DNA of 64,000 nt, from positions 1 to 64,000 of the forward strand of contig NZ_JZTW01000018.1 of NCBI RefSeq assembly GCF_000962805.1, written 5' to 3'. Each line of letters opens with the position of its first letter. The first letter of the stretch is position 1. Positions 26,541-36,936 of this stretch are shown piece by piece. The notes below the pieces were generated by a model that did not search any database, had not been told where the DNA came from, and worked only from the letters and a program-made list of their open reading frames with translations. The position numbers and the translations under genes were made by a program. Source of the stretch: Pseudarthrobacter chlorophenolicus. GTDB taxonomy: Bacteria > Actinomycetota > Actinomycetes > Actinomycetales > Micrococcaceae.

Positions 26541-28850
26541 TCAGCGGGCAGCTGCGCCCGTGGCCGGCACCAGGGCTTGGGCCGGGTCCAGGGACTCGAT
26601 GCCGTGAGGCGTCACCAGGACCACCCGGGCAGTGGCGATGTCGTAGAAGAGCCCGGTGGCCTGGACCTGCCCGGCGGCGATGGCAGGACCAACCACCGGA
26701 TGGTTGTCGAGCTTGCTGAGCTGGACAGCCACGTTGACCATGCCCAGCTGGTCGAGGCGGCAGTAGCCCGCCTCCGCAGCGGCCCGCGCCACGGGGTGGT
26801 CCGCCATCAGCTCGAGGTAGCTGGGACGGGCATGCTCCAGCCAGGCGTCGAATCCGGTGCCCAGTCCCGGATTCCCCGCACCTTCGGCATCGGCGATGAC
26901 GGCCTTCATGGCGCCGCAGTTCGAGTGCCCGCACACCACGATGGTGTTTACCTCGAGGCCCTTGACCGCGAACGAAAGCGCAGAGTCAATGGAGGCGTCC
27001 TGGCCGTCATGGCACACCACGTTGCCGATGTTGCGGAGGGTCAGCAGGTCGCCGGGGCCGCTGCTGGTGATCAGGTTGGGGTTGACCCTCGAATCGACGC
27101 ACGCCACGAAAAGCGTATCCGGATGCTGCTGCTCCGCCAGGTCCTCCACCAGCGGACGGACCTGGTCAGCGAAGCGCCGGTGGTACTTGCTGATTCCCGC
27201 CAGGACTGCCGGGGTCCGTTCACTGCCCTGCTGGCTGGAGGCGTCTTCGCCGTCCGCGGTCCGGGAGTTGCGCGGCGGCAGCGGAAGCTCGCGGGCTTCC
27301 TGCCGCTGGGGTGCCCTGTGCTCAGCGTCCTGGAACAGGGTGTTTCCGTGTTCCTCAAGTTCCACCGAGCCGCCTGTGGCAGCGTACTGGTCCCGCCAGG
27401 CCACCAGGGATTCACGGAAGGCGTGGTCCACGTAATCGGCATTGAGTTCAACCACCACAACGTTCCCTGCCGGCACCGAGTGCAGTACACGGTTAAGGCG
27501 CGGCAGGGCGAAGAAGCTGCACGATCCTGCGATGGTGATCCGCCAGGCCGACGACGGCGAGACTGGCTCGTGCACGCGGATTGCCGCGCGCAGGACGCGC
27601 CACAGCACGCTGGCCGCGGCCAGCACCAGGCCGATGAGCACTCCCTCCAGCAGGTTGAGGAAGACGACGCAGAAAAGGGTGACGACGTAGATCAGCAGGT
27701 CCCCAGTGCGCCGGCTGGTCCGGATATCGGCCACCTTGATCAGCTTGGCACCGATGACCAGGAGCAGGCCCGCCAGCACCGACAGCGGAATGAGCTGGAT
27801 CATGCCGGCGAAAAGCGCCGAGAAGATGAGGATCCACACGCCGTGCAGGATGGCGGAAGTCCGCGACTTGGCGCCGGCTTCCACGTTCGTGGCGCTGCGG
27901 ACAATGACGCCCGTGACCGGCAGGCCACCCAGGGCACCGGAGAGGATGTTGGCCGTTCCCTGGCCCATCAGCTCCTTGTTGAGGTTGGTCCGCGGACCGG
28001 AGTGCATCTTGTCCACGGCAACGGCTGACAGGAGCGATTCGATACTGGCGATGAGGGCCATCGACAGCACAGCAAAGGCTATGGCGCGCCAGTTCCCTTC
28101 GGGCAAAGCAGGTAGGGCCACGGCGTCCAGGATGGAGCCCGAAAAGGAGATCCGTTCAACGGCCGGCGCCAGCGGGACCGACAACGCGGTGACGGCAGCA
28201 ACGGCAGCCAGCGGTCCGGGGATCTTGCGCACAGCCGCGGGCAGGTGCTTCCAGGCCACCAGGATGATCACCACGGTGAGGCCAAGCAGCGCCGCATGGA
28301 TCTCGACGTTGGTGATGGCTGCCGGGAGGTTGGCGAGGTTCTCGATGGCGGAACCGGCCGGGCCGGAGCCCAGCAGCACGTGGATCTGCTGGACCATAAT
28401 GGTCACGCCGATCCCGGCGAGCATCGCCTTGACCACCACTGGCGAGACCGCCAGTGCTGCCCTTCCCACCCGACTCACGCCGAGCAAGAGTTGTACAACG
28501 CCGGCAGCGGCTGTGATGGCACAGGTGGCCTGCCAGCCGAATTCCTGGACCAGGCCGGCGACAATCACGGTCAGGCCGGCGGCTGGCCCGCTGACCTGCA
28601 GCGGAGCGCCGCCCAGGCTGCCGGCGACGATGCCGCCGACGGCGGCGGCGATGAGTCCGGCCATGATCGGCGCACCGGAGGCAGCGGCGATCCCGAGGGA
28701 CAACGGCAGCGCCACGAGGAACACCACCAGGGAGGCGGGCACGTCCGCGCCCAGGTTCGACAGGAAAGGCCGGAAACGGTTGGCTCGCCCGCGCTGTCCG
28801 CCGGGCGGGCTGTGGTTGGAGGCTGTTGTTGTGGCTGGGCCGGGCGTCAT
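26541..28850 (-). CDS. SulP-family transporter fused to a beta-carbonic anhydrase
   Basis: This 769-residue protein combines three parts. An N-terminal SulP membrane domain (about residues 30-440, roughly ten or more helices) moves anions such as bicarbonate or sulfate. A STAS-like domain follows (about 440-530). After a charged linker, the last 220 or so residues are a beta-carbonic anhydrase with its zinc ligands in VACVDSRV and VVCGHSNCGAM, including the Asp/Arg pair. The fusion suggests bicarbonate uptake coupled to CO2/bicarbonate interconversion. The start is ATG 28850 with AGGAAA upstream; an upstream in-frame start lies in the promoter region. Confidence 0.9.
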   Translation of the reverse strand: MTPGPATTTASNHSPPGGQRGRANRFRPFLSNLGADVPASLVVFLVALPLSLGIAAASGAPIMAGLIAAAVGGIVAGSLGGAPLQVSGPAAGLTVIVAGLVQEFGWQATCAITAAAGVVQLLLGVSRVGRAALAVSPVVVKAMLAGIGVTIMVQQIHVLLGSGPAGSAIENLANLPAAITNVEIHAALLGLTVVIILVAWKHLPAAVRKIPGPLAAVAAVTALSVPLAPAVERISFSGSILDAVALPALPEGNWRAIAFAVLSMALIASIESLLSAVAVDKMHSGPRTNLNKELMGQGTANILSGALGGLPVTGVIVRSATNVEAGAKSRTSAILHGVWILIFSALFAGMIQLIPLSVLAGLLLVIGAKLIKVADIRTSRRTGDLLIYVVTLFCVVFLNLLEGVLIGLVLAAASVLWRVLRAAIRVHEPVSPSSAWRITIAGSCSFFALPRLNRVLHSVPAGNVVVVELNADYVDHAFRESLVAWRDQYAATGGSVELEEHGNTLFQDAEHRAPQRQEARELPLPPRNSRTADGEDASSQQGSERTPAVLAGISKYHRRFADQVRPLVEDLAEQQHPDTLFVACVDSRVNPNLITSSGPGDLLTLRNIGNVVCHDGQDASIDSALSFAVKGLEVNTIVVCGHSNCGAMKAVIADAEGAGNPGLGTGFDAWLEHARPSYLELMADHPVARAAAEAGYCRLDQLGMVNVAVQLSKLDNHPVVGPAIAAGQVQATGLFYDIATARVVLVTPHGIESLDPAQALVPATGAAAR

Positions 28851-28898
28851 GGGATTTCCTTTGCTTCGCGGGAAAGATCCAGTCCACCGTATGCAGAA

Positions 28899-28946
28899 TG
28901 TCACGCAGGATGACACTTAAAGTGACGGATATGACAGAATCTGTCA
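28899..28946 (-). promoter_or_regulatory. Cluster of dyads in the SulP-carbonic anhydrase promoter
   Basis: Three inverted repeats lie within 48 bp: TGTCA/TGACA with a 7-bp spacer (28899-28915), the palindrome CACTTAAAGTG (28914-28924), and TGACA/TGTCA with a 5-bp spacer (28932-28946). They lie 49-96 bp upstream of the start codon. The clustering suggests binding of a dimeric regulator to several sites. The regulator is unknown. Confidence 0.5.
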
Positions 28947-29002
28947 CCACCCAAGTCCGCGTCTATGACGTGGCGCGCCAAGGTTGGTCCAGGCTTTAAA
29001 CG

Positions 29003-29038
29003 GCGAACGGCCCGGACTCGAAAGTCCGGGCCGTTCGC
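29003..29038 (-). terminator. Terminator after ctaB
   Basis: A perfect 16-bp stem with a CGAA tetraloop lies 17 bp beyond the ctaB stop codon, followed on that strand by a few T residues (GTTTAAAG). Confidence 0.85.
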
Positions 29039-29054
29039 GGGCAGTTTGGTGTGA

Positions 29055-30014
29055 TTAGCCGCCGATGACTGCAGGTCCGATGAAGGGATCCACGGCCAGG
29101 GCAATGAACAGCAGGGTGAGGTAGCTGATGGAGCCGTGGAAGACCTTCATGGCCTTTTTGTCCGGGATGTCCTCACGCTGCGCACGGTTGTAGAGGGCGT
29201 GCGACTCATAAAGGAACCAGGCACCGGCCAGGACGGCAGTGACCGTGTAGACCCACCCGGCGCCACCGGCCGGAACCATCAGCAGTGAACAGGCCACCAT
29301 GGCCCAGGCGTACAGGACCACCTGGACGGACACCACTTTGGCGCCGGCAATGGCCCCAAGCATGGGCACCTTGGCGTTGCGGTAGTCCTCGCCGTAACGC
29401 ATGGACAGCGGCCAGTAGTGCGGCGGCGTCCAGAGGAAGATCACCATGAAGAGGATGATGGCGGGCCATTCCACCGAGTTGGTGACGGCGGCCCAGGCGA
29501 TCAGCACCGGGAAGCAGCCTGCGGCGCCGCCCCAAACAATGTTCTGGGCTGTGCGCCGCTTCAGGATGATCGTGTAGATCACGACGTAGAAGAAGATGGC
29601 GCCGAGCCCGAGCCACGCCGACAGCGGGTTGGCGCCAAACCACAGGATGGCGATGGCCGCAGCACCCAACAGCCACGAAAAGACCAGCGCTTCGCGCGGG
29701 GTGACTTCCCCGGTGACCAGGGGCCGGTTTTCGGTGCGGGCCATCAGCTTGTCGATGTCGCGGTCGATGTAGCAGTTGAACGCGCCGGCACTGCCCGCGG
29801 CAAACGCTCCGCCTACCAGCGTGGCCAGGATCAGGCCGATGGACGGGAAACCCCGCTCTGCGTAGATCATGGTGGGCAGGGTGCTGACCAGGAGCAGTTC
29901 GATGACGCGCGGTTTGGTGAGGGCAAGATACGCCTTGGCCTTACGGGCAAACCCTGGACCGGAGGCCCGGGAAGCGTTCAGCGGCGTATCTGTTGTGCTC
30001 ACGGTGGCAGTCAC
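29055..30014 (-). CDS. ctaB: Protoheme IX farnesyltransferase (heme O synthase)
   Basis: This 319-residue UbiA-type prenyltransferase adds a farnesyl group to heme B to make heme O. It has about eight to nine membrane helices. The first Asp-rich motif is [20 protein letters not shown] (about residues 86-105), which binds the prenyl diphosphate through Mg. The GTG start at 30014 gives [21 protein letters not shown] begins the first helix. It is divergent from tkt, an arrangement shared with other actinobacteria, and pairs functionally with ctaA. Confidence 0.94.
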   Translation of the reverse strand: MTATVSTTDTPLNASRASGPGFARKAKAYLALTKPRVIELLLVSTLPTMIYAERGFPSIGLILATLVGGAFAAGSAGAFNCYIDRDIDKLMARTENRPLVTGEVTPREALVFSWLLGAAAIAILWFGANPLSAWLGLGAIFFYVVIYTIILKRRTAQNIVWGGAAGCFPVLIAWAAVTNSVEWPAIILFMVIFLWTPPHYWPLSMRYGEDYRNAKVPMLGAIAGAKVVSVQVVLYAWAMVACSLLMVPAGGAGWVYTVTAVLAGAWFLYESHALYNRAQREDIPDKKAMKVFHGSISYLTLLFIALAVDPFIGPAVIGG

Positions 30015-30444
30015 CCGTTCTGTGTGGCAGTTGTATCTGGCATTGCAGCTGCGGGCGGTTGAAAAGGTACGGCGCCCGGCATTGGCCTCCGAATATCATA
30101 CCGCGCCGCCACCCGCCCAAAGCCCGGCCGATATGCGCACTTGATCGCTCGCAGCCCGATTCGAGCAGATTAACTCATCCTCACTTCAGCCTTATTCATA
30201 AAAGGGGAAATTGCGTCCAAAACGTGAGATTTCAGCCTCCCGAAGATTGGAATGGAGCTAAGCTGTCACCAGATCAGCACGCGGCAGGGAAGCGGTGGAA
30301 AACGCATTCCCACCTCCCCCGCGGCTGAACGAGAGACCAACATTCGACGGCGACTGGTACACACCGCAGCGGGCGCCCCATATCGTGCCTGGAACCGGAC
30401 CGGGTGTGCCGCGCGCCGTCAGCAAAGAGAGGGGCCCGGTTTTC
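30015..30444. other. ctaB-tkt divergent intergenic region
   Basis: About 430 bp must hold the promoters of ctaB and the tkt operon. I see no long dyad or riboswitch-like fold. From 30295 a GTG opens a frame that joins tkt without a stop, but the GAGAGGGG at 30426-30433 points to a start further down. A role for the upstream codons cannot be excluded. Confidence 0.5.
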
Positions 30445-32571
30445 GTGCCACATTTGGAAGAGCAAGAACTGTCCTGGACCAGCCTGGATGAGCGTGCCGT
30501 GGATACCATCCGTGTCCTGGCCGCGGATGCTGTTGAGAAGGTGGGCAACGGACACCCCGGTACGGCGATGAGCCTTGCACCGGCCGCTTACCTGCTGTTC
30601 CAGAAGCTGATGCGCCACGATCCGCGGGATCCGCAGTGGCTGGGCCGTGACCGGTTCATCCTGTCCCCCGGCCACACCTCGCTGACCCTGTACATCCAGC
30701 TGTTCCTTTCCGGCTACGGCCTGGAACTCAAGGACCTGGAAGCCCTGCGGACCTGGGGCTCGCTGACCCCGGGCCACCCCGAGTACAAGCACACCGCAGG
30801 CGTGGAGATCACCACCGGTCCCCTCGGCCAGGGCCTGGCGTCCTCGGTCGGCTTCGCCTACTCCCAGCGCCGCCAGCGCGGCCTGTTCGACGCCGACGCC
30901 GCACCGGGCACCAGCCCGTTCGACCACACCATCTGGGTCATCGCATCCGACGGCGACCTGCAGGAAGGCGTCACCTCCGAGGCTTCCTCGCTGGCCGGCC
31001 ACCAGGAACTAGGCAACCTCGTGGTCATCTACGACGAGAACCACATCTCCATCGAGGACGACACCGACATTGCCTTCACCGAGGATGTCCTGAAGCGATA
31101 CGAAGCCTACGGCTGGCACATCCAGCGGGTGGACTGGACCAAGACCGGCGAATACAAGGAAGACGTCCAGGAGCTCTACTCCGCCCTGCGCGCCGCCAAG
31201 GCCGAGACCTCCAAGCCCTCCATCATTTCGCTGCGCACCATCATCGGCTACCCGGCCCCCAAGAAGCAGAACACGGGCAAGATCCACGGTTCCGCACTGG
31301 GTGCCGAGGAAGTCGCGGCTTTGAAGGAAGTCCTGGGCTTCGACCCCGCCAAGTCCTTCGACGTGGACCAGGAAGTCCTGGCCCACGCCCGCTCCGTGGT
31401 TGACCGCGGTGCGGAAGCCCGCAAGGAATGGGAAGAATCCTTCAACGCATGGCAGGCCGCCAACCCCGAGGGGTCAGCCCTGCTGCAGCGCATCGAGGCC
31501 CGGGAACTTCCCTCGGACATCGACGCCGCCCTTCCGGTCTTCCCGGCCGGCAAGGACGTCTCCACCCGCGCTGCATCAGGCAAGGTCCTGAACGCGCTGG
31601 GCCCGGTCATGCCCGAACTCTGGGGCGGCTCCGCCGACCTCGCCGAGTCGAATAACACCACCATCGAGGGTTCGCCGTCGTTCGTACCGGCTTCCAAGCA
31701 GACTGATGCATGGAAGGGCAACCCCTACGGCCGCGTGCTGCACTTCGGTATCCGCGAACACGCAGCCGCGTCGATCGTCAACGGCATCAGCCTGCACGGG
31801 AACACCCGCGCGTTCTCCGGCACGTTCCTGATTTTCAGCGACTACCAGCGTCCCGCCATCCGCCTGGGTGCCCTGATGGGTGTTCCGTCGCTGTACGTCT
31901 GGACGCACGACTCCATCGGCCTGGGCGAGGACGGCCCCACCCACCAGCCGGTGGAACAGCTCGCCTCGCTGCGCGCCATCGTGGGCCTGGATGTGGTCCG
32001 CCCCGGCGATCCCAACGAGGTCGCCGTGGCATGGAAAACCATGCTGGAGAACCACTCCAACCCTGCCGGCATCGTCCTGACCCGGCAGAACATCCCCACC
32101 TGGGAGCGCGGCGAAGGAGCAGCCGACGGCGATACGTTCGGTGCCGCGTCCGGCGTCGCCAAGGGCGGGTACGTCCTGGCCGAGGCAGCGAAGGACGGCG
32201 CCACCGTCACCGCTGACGTCATCCTGATCGCCACCGGGTCCGAGGTCCAGCTTGCCGTCCAGGCCCGCGAAGCCCTGCAGGCCGAAGGCATCGCCGCCCG
32301 CGTCGTTTCGATGCCCTGCGTGGAGTGGTTCAACAAGCAGGACGCCGCCTACCGTGAATCGGTGCTGCCCGCCACGGTCAAGGCCCGCGTCTCCGTCGAG
32401 GCCGGCCTCTCCCTGGGCTGGAAGGAATTCGTCGGCGACGCCGGCCGTTCCGTGAGCCTCGAGCACTACGGCGCTTCGGCTGACTACAAGCGCCTTTTCC
32501 AGGAGTTCGGCATCACCGCGGAGGCAGTCGCCGCCGCAGCCAAGGATTCCCTCGCAGGCCTGAACGCCTAA
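30445..32571 (+). CDS. tkt: Transketolase
   Basis: This 708-residue thiamine-diphosphate enzyme moves two-carbon units between sugar phosphates in the pentose phosphate pathway. It has the ThDP/Mg motif [18 protein letters not shown], then [10 protein letters not shown], the early [10 protein letters not shown] loop and the pyrimidine-domain [16 protein letters not shown] chose GTG 30445, since AGAGAGGGG lies about 10 bases upstream and the length fits the family; a longer start at 30295 would add 50 codons of atypical sequence. It is the first gene of tkt-tal-pgi-zwf-opcA-pgl. Confidence 0.95.
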   Translation: MPHLEEQELSWTSLDERAVDTIRVLAADAVEKVGNGHPGTAMSLAPAAYLLFQKLMRHDPRDPQWLGRDRFILSPGHTSLTLYIQLFLSGYGLELKDLEALRTWGSLTPGHPEYKHTAGVEITTGPLGQGLASSVGFAYSQRRQRGLFDADAAPGTSPFDHTIWVIASDGDLQEGVTSEASSLAGHQELGNLVVIYDENHISIEDDTDIAFTEDVLKRYEAYGWHIQRVDWTKTGEYKEDVQELYSALRAAKAETSKPSIISLRTIIGYPAPKKQNTGKIHGSALGAEEVAALKEVLGFDPAKSFDVDQEVLAHARSVVDRGAEARKEWEESFNAWQAANPEGSALLQRIEARELPSDIDAALPVFPAGKDVSTRAASGKVLNALGPVMPELWGGSADLAESNNTTIEGSPSFVPASKQTDAWKGNPYGRVLHFGIREHAAASIVNGISLHGNTRAFSGTFLIFSDYQRPAIRLGALMGVPSLYVWTHDSIGLGEDGPTHQPVEQLASLRAIVGLDVVRPGDPNEVAVAWKTMLENHSNPAGIVLTRQNIPTWERGEGAADGDTFGAASGVAKGGYVLAEAAKDGATVTADVILIATGSEVQLAVQAREALQAEGIAARVVSMPCVEWFNKQDAAYRESVLPATVKARVSVEAGLSLGWKEFVGDAGRSVSLEHYGASADYKRLFQEFGITAEAVAAAAKDSLAGLNA

Positions 32572-32596
32572 CAACGATTTCCAGGAGATAACCACC

Positions 32597-33712
32597 ATGA
32601 CTACTCCCACCCAGCAGCTCTCCGAAGCCGGAGTTTCCATCTGGCTCGATGACCTTTCCCGCGGACGCCTCGAAACCGGCACCCTCCGGAAGCTCATCGA
32701 GGAAAAGAACGTGGTTGGCGTAACCACCAACCCGTCCATCTTCCACGCAGCGATCACCGCCGGCACCGATTACGATGCCACCGTCGCTGCCCAGGCAGCA
32801 GCCGGCGCCAGCGTGGAGGAGACGATCTTTGAGATCACCACCACCGACGTCGCCGACGCCTGCGACCTGTTTGCCCCCGTGGCGGCGGCCACCAAGGGTG
32901 TTGACGGCCGCGTCTCCATCGAGGTGGACCCCCGCCTCGCCTGGGACACCAACGGCACCATCGCCGAGGCCAAGCACCTCTACAAGAAGGTCAACAAGGA
33001 CAACGTCCTGATCAAGATCCCGGCCACCATCGAGGGCCTGGAAGCCATCACCGCCACACTGGCCGAAGGCATCAGCGTCAACGTCACCCTGATCTTCTCC
33101 CTCGAGCGCTACCGCGCGGTCATCAACGCCTTCCAGGCCGGCCTGGAGCAGGCCAAGGAGAACGGCCACGACCTCTCGAAGATCCACTCCGTGGCATCCT
33201 TCTTCGTCTCCCGCGTGGACAGCGAAATCGATAAGCGCCTCGACAAGATCGGCACGGACGAAGCCAAGGCACTCAAGGGCAAGGCCGGCCTCGCCAACGC
33301 CCGCCTCGCCTACCAGGTGTACGAAGAACTCTTCGCTACCGAACGCTGGGCACTCCTCGCCGAAGCCGGCGCGCTCCCCCAGCGTCCGCTGTGGGCATCC
33401 ACCGGCGTGAAGGACCCGGCCTACCCGGACACCCTCTACGTGACCGAACTGGTTGCTCCCGGCGTCGTCAACACCATGCCCGAGAAGACCCTTGACGCCA
33501 CCTTCGACCACGGCGTGGTCACCGGCGACACCGTCTCCGGCACCTACGCGGACGCCAACGCCACCCTGGACGCGCTCGAAAAGCTCGGCGTCTCCTACAA
33601 CGAAGTCGTCGCCCTCCTGGAATCCGAAGGCCTGGATAAGTTCGTGGCCAGCTGGAAGGAACTGCTGGCCGACGTCGAAGGCGCCCTCACCTCCGCACGG
33701 AAGGCCTCCTAA
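32597..33712 (+). CDS. tal: Transaldolase
   Basis: This 371-residue TIM-barrel enzyme transfers a dihydroxyacetone unit between sugar phosphates. The Schiff-base Lys lies in [12 protein letters not shown] near residue 140, and [13 protein letters not shown] near the N-terminus is the second signature. The longer form is typical of actinobacteria. AGGAGAT upstream gives a clear start, 25 bp after tkt. Confidence 0.96.
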   Translation: MTTPTQQLSEAGVSIWLDDLSRGRLETGTLRKLIEEKNVVGVTTNPSIFHAAITAGTDYDATVAAQAAAGASVEETIFEITTTDVADACDLFAPVAAATKGVDGRVSIEVDPRLAWDTNGTIAEAKHLYKKVNKDNVLIKIPATIEGLEAITATLAEGISVNVTLIFSLERYRAVINAFQAGLEQAKENGHDLSKIHSVASFFVSRVDSEIDKRLDKIGTDEAKALKGKAGLANARLAYQVYEELFATERWALLAEAGALPQRPLWASTGVKDPAYPDTLYVTELVAPGVVNTMPEKTLDATFDHGVVTGDTVSGTYADANATLDALEKLGVSYNEVVALLESEGLDKFVASWKELLADVEGALTSARKAS

Positions 33713-33718
33713 CCACCC

Positions 33719-35350
33719 ATGAGCACACTCAGCTACGAAGCCACCGGTGCCGCGCAGCAGGCACTCGAACAGCACCTTCCCGCCCTCGTCGAGGACAGGA
33801 TTGCCACCCGGATCTTTGCCAAGGACCACACCCTCTGGGGTTCCGACGCTGAGTCGGAGTCCGCAATCCGCCTCGGCTGGGTCGAGGCTGCAACGGTCTC
33901 CCAGCCGCTGGTGAAGGACATCCTGGATCTGCGCGACGCCCTCCGGGCCGAAGGAGTCACCCGTATTGCCCTGTGCGGCATGGGCGGGTCCTCTCTGGCG
34001 CCCGAGGTCATCGCCGGTACCGCCGGCGTCGAGCTGACTGTGCTGGACAGCACGGACCCCGACCAGGTCCGTGCTGCCCTGGCGGACCGCCTGGCGGAAA
34101 CCGCCATCGTGGTCTCCTCCAAGTCGGGTTCCACAGTTGAAACAGACTCCCAGCGGCGGGTCTTCGAGAAGGCGTTCAACGACGCCGGCATCGATGCCAA
34201 CAGCCGGATCATCATCGTCACGGATCCGGGCTCGCCATTGGACAAGGCCTCCCGTGAAGCCGGCTACCGCGCCGTCTTCAACGCCGACCCCAACGTTGGC
34301 GGCCGTTTCTCCGCACTGACCGCGTTCGGCCTGGTGCCTTCCGGCCTGGCCGGCGTGGACTTCCAGGCGTTCCTGGACGAGGCTGAAGAAGCGGCCGAGG
34401 TCCTGAACGACGACGCACCCGAGAACATCGGCCTGGCCCTCGGAACCGCACTGGGCGGCACCAGCCCGCTGCGCAACAAAATCGTCATCGCCGAAGACGG
34501 CTCCGGCATCGTGGGATTTGCCGACTGGGCCGAGCAGCTCATCGCCGAATCCACCGGCAAGCTTGGCACCGGGGTGCTGCCCGTTGTGGCGGGCCCCGAC
34601 TCCCCCGAGGCCAACTCCGGCGCGAAGGACGTCCTCGTGGTCCGCCTCGTGGCCGCGGATGCCGACGTCGAGCTCGGTGAAAACGAAGTTGCCATCGCGG
34701 GTGGCCTCGCCGCCCAGATGATGGTCTGGGAGTTCGCCACCGCTGTGGCCGGCAGGCTGCTGGGCATCAACCCGTTCGACCAGCCCGACGTGGAAGCGGC
34801 CAAGGTTGCAGCCCGCGGCCTGCTGGATGCACAGCCCGAACCCACTCCGGCAGCGTTCGTCGATGGCTCCATCGAAGTCCGCGGCGGGGAATGGCTCGGC
34901 GGCGCATCAACGGCTGCGGAAGCTGTCAGCGCACTGCTGGATACCCTCCAGCCGGACAGCTACCTCAGCGTCCAGGCCTACTTTGACCGGCTGGCGTTTG
35001 CGCAGCTCGAAGGTGTCCGCGACGAGTTCGCAGCTGTGACGGGACGCCCGGTCACGTTCGGCTGGGGGCCGCGGTTCCTGCACTCGACCGGCCAGTTCCA
35101 CAAGGGCGGCCCCGCCATCGGCGTGTTCCTCCAGGTGACGGCTGCTTCCACGGATGACCTTGCCATCCCCGAGCGTCCCTTCACCTTCGGCGAACTGATT
35201 TCCGCCCAGGCTGCCGGTGACGCCCAGGTTCTCGAGGAGCACGGCCGCCCCGTGCTCCGCCTGCACCTGACCAACCGAGCCGCCGGCGTGGCACAGCTGC
35301 AGGAGATCGTTTCTGCACTGTCCGCCCGGGCATCCGCAACCGAAAGCTAA
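33719..35350 (+). CDS. pgi: Glucose-6-phosphate isomerase
   Basis: This 543-residue enzyme interconverts glucose 6-phosphate and fructose 6-phosphate. The phosphate-binding SIS-type motifs are present: CGMGGSSLAPEV and VVSSKSGSTVETDSQ. The sequence is of the divergent actinobacterial type, which departs strongly from enteric PGI. It starts 6 bp after tal and ends 14 bp before zwf. Confidence 0.93.
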   Translation: MSTLSYEATGAAQQALEQHLPALVEDRIATRIFAKDHTLWGSDAESESAIRLGWVEAATVSQPLVKDILDLRDALRAEGVTRIALCGMGGSSLAPEVIAGTAGVELTVLDSTDPDQVRAALADRLAETAIVVSSKSGSTVETDSQRRVFEKAFNDAGIDANSRIIIVTDPGSPLDKASREAGYRAVFNADPNVGGRFSALTAFGLVPSGLAGVDFQAFLDEAEEAAEVLNDDAPENIGLALGTALGGTSPLRNKIVIAEDGSGIVGFADWAEQLIAESTGKLGTGVLPVVAGPDSPEANSGAKDVLVVRLVAADADVELGENEVAIAGGLAAQMMVWEFATAVAGRLLGINPFDQPDVEAAKVAARGLLDAQPEPTPAAFVDGSIEVRGGEWLGGASTAAEAVSALLDTLQPDSYLSVQAYFDRLAFAQLEGVRDEFAAVTGRPVTFGWGPRFLHSTGQFHKGGPAIGVFLQVTAASTDDLAIPERPFTFGELISAQAAGDAQVLEEHGRPVLRLHLTNRAAGVAQLQEIVSALSARASATES

Positions 35351-35364
35351 GGCGCACAAGCAAC

Positions 35365-36936
35365 ATGCCAGAAACTGAATACGGCAGGACTTCCGGAGCA
35401 CGTTCCGGAAAGTCCGGCCGGAATCCACTGCGGGATCCGCGTGACCGCCGGTTGAACCGGATTGCCGGTCCGTCGTCGCTGGTGCTCTTCGGGGTTACCG
35501 GCGACCTCGCCCGGAAGAAACTGATGCCCGCCGTGTATGACCTCGCCAACCGGGGGCTGCTGCCACCGAGTTTCGCGCTGGTGGGGTTCGCTCGCCGTGA
35601 GTGGGACAAGGAGGACTTCGCCGCTGAGGTGAAGGCCTCCGTCCAGGCCCATGCACGGACCCCGTTCGATGAGGCGGTCTGGAACCAGCTCTCCGAGGGC
35701 ATCCGGTTCGTCCAGGGTGAATTCGACGACGACGCCGCGTTTGAGCGGCTCGGCGAAACCATCAAGGAACTCGATGATGTCCGCGGGACGCGCGGAAACC
35801 ACGCGTTCTATCTGTCGATCCCGCCGAAAGCCTTCGAACAGGTCTGCCGGCAACTGTCCAAGCATGGGCTGGCGCAGGCCGACGGCGACAAGTGGCGGCG
35901 CGTGGTCATTGAGAAGCCGTTCGGCCACGACCTCCAGTCCGCCCGGCAGCTGAATGACATTGTCGAATCGGTCTTCCCGCCGGATGCGGTGTTCCGGATC
36001 GACCACTACCTGGGTAAGGAAACGGTCCAGAACATCCTGGCGCTGCGTTTCGCCAACCAGCTGTTCGAGCCGCTGTGGAACGCGAACTACGTGGACCACG
36101 TCCAGATCACCATGGCCGAGGACATCGGTACCGGCGGCCGTGCCGGGTACTACGACGGCGTGGGTGCGGCCCGCGACGTCATCCAGAACCACCTCCTCCA
36201 GCTGCTCGCGCTGACAGCGATGGAGGAGCCCATTTCCTTCAACGCCGATGACCTGCGCGCGGAGAAGGAAAAGGTGCTGGCAGCGGTCAAGCTCCCCGAA
36301 GACCTGTCCACGCATTCAGCCCGGGGGCAGTTCTCCGGCGGCTGGCAGGGCGGCGAGCAGGTCCAGGGCTATCTGGAGGAAGAGGGCATTCCCGCGGACT
36401 CCACCACCGAAACCTACGCCGCGGTGCGGGTTGACATCCACACGCGGCGCTGGTCAGGAGTGCCGTTCTACCTGCGTGCCGGCAAACGCCTGGGCAGGCG
36501 GGTCACGGAGATTGCAGTGGTGTTCAAGCGCGCCCCCAACCTGCTGTTCCGTGACCACGGTGAGGACGACTTCGGGCAGAACGCGGTGGTCATCCGCGTG
36601 CAGCCGGACGAAGGCGTCACCATCCGGTTCGGGTCCAAGGTCCCGGGCACCCAGATGGAAGTCCGGGATGTCACGATGGACTTCGGCTACGGCCACTCGT
36701 TCACCGAGTCCTCCCCGGAGGCGTACGAGCGCCTGATCCTGGACGTGCTCCTGGGTGAGCCGCCGCTGTTCCCCCGGCATGAGGAAGTGGAACTGTCCTG
36801 GAAGATCCTTGACCCGTTCGAGGAATACTGGGCGCAGCTGGACGAACAGCCCGAACCCTACGCCCCGGGATCCTGGGGCCCTGCCTCTGCTGATGAGCTG
36901 CTGGCCCGTGACGGACGAACCTGGAGAAGGCCATGA
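35365..36936 (+). CDS. zwf: Glucose-6-phosphate 1-dehydrogenase
   Basis: This 523-residue enzyme makes 6-phosphogluconolactone and NADPH. The coenzyme fold GVTGDLARKKL and the active-site RIDHYLGKETVQN are present, with the substrate Lys in VIEKPFGHDL. The N-terminal 30 residues are a basic, poorly conserved extension. Its stop overlaps the opcA start by four bases. Confidence 0.96.
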   Translation: MPETEYGRTSGARSGKSGRNPLRDPRDRRLNRIAGPSSLVLFGVTGDLARKKLMPAVYDLANRGLLPPSFALVGFARREWDKEDFAAEVKASVQAHARTPFDEAVWNQLSEGIRFVQGEFDDDAAFERLGETIKELDDVRGTRGNHAFYLSIPPKAFEQVCRQLSKHGLAQADGDKWRRVVIEKPFGHDLQSARQLNDIVESVFPPDAVFRIDHYLGKETVQNILALRFANQLFEPLWNANYVDHVQITMAEDIGTGGRAGYYDGVGAARDVIQNHLLQLLALTAMEEPISFNADDLRAEKEKVLAAVKLPEDLSTHSARGQFSGGWQGGEQVQGYLEEEGIPADSTTETYAAVRVDIHTRRWSGVPFYLRAGKRLGRRVTEIAVVFKRAPNLLFRDHGEDDFGQNAVVIRVQPDEGVTIRFGSKVPGTQMEVRDVTMDFGYGHSFTESSPEAYERLILDVLLGEPPLFPRHEEVELSWKILDPFEEYWAQLDEQPEPYAPGSWGPASADELLARDGRTWRRP

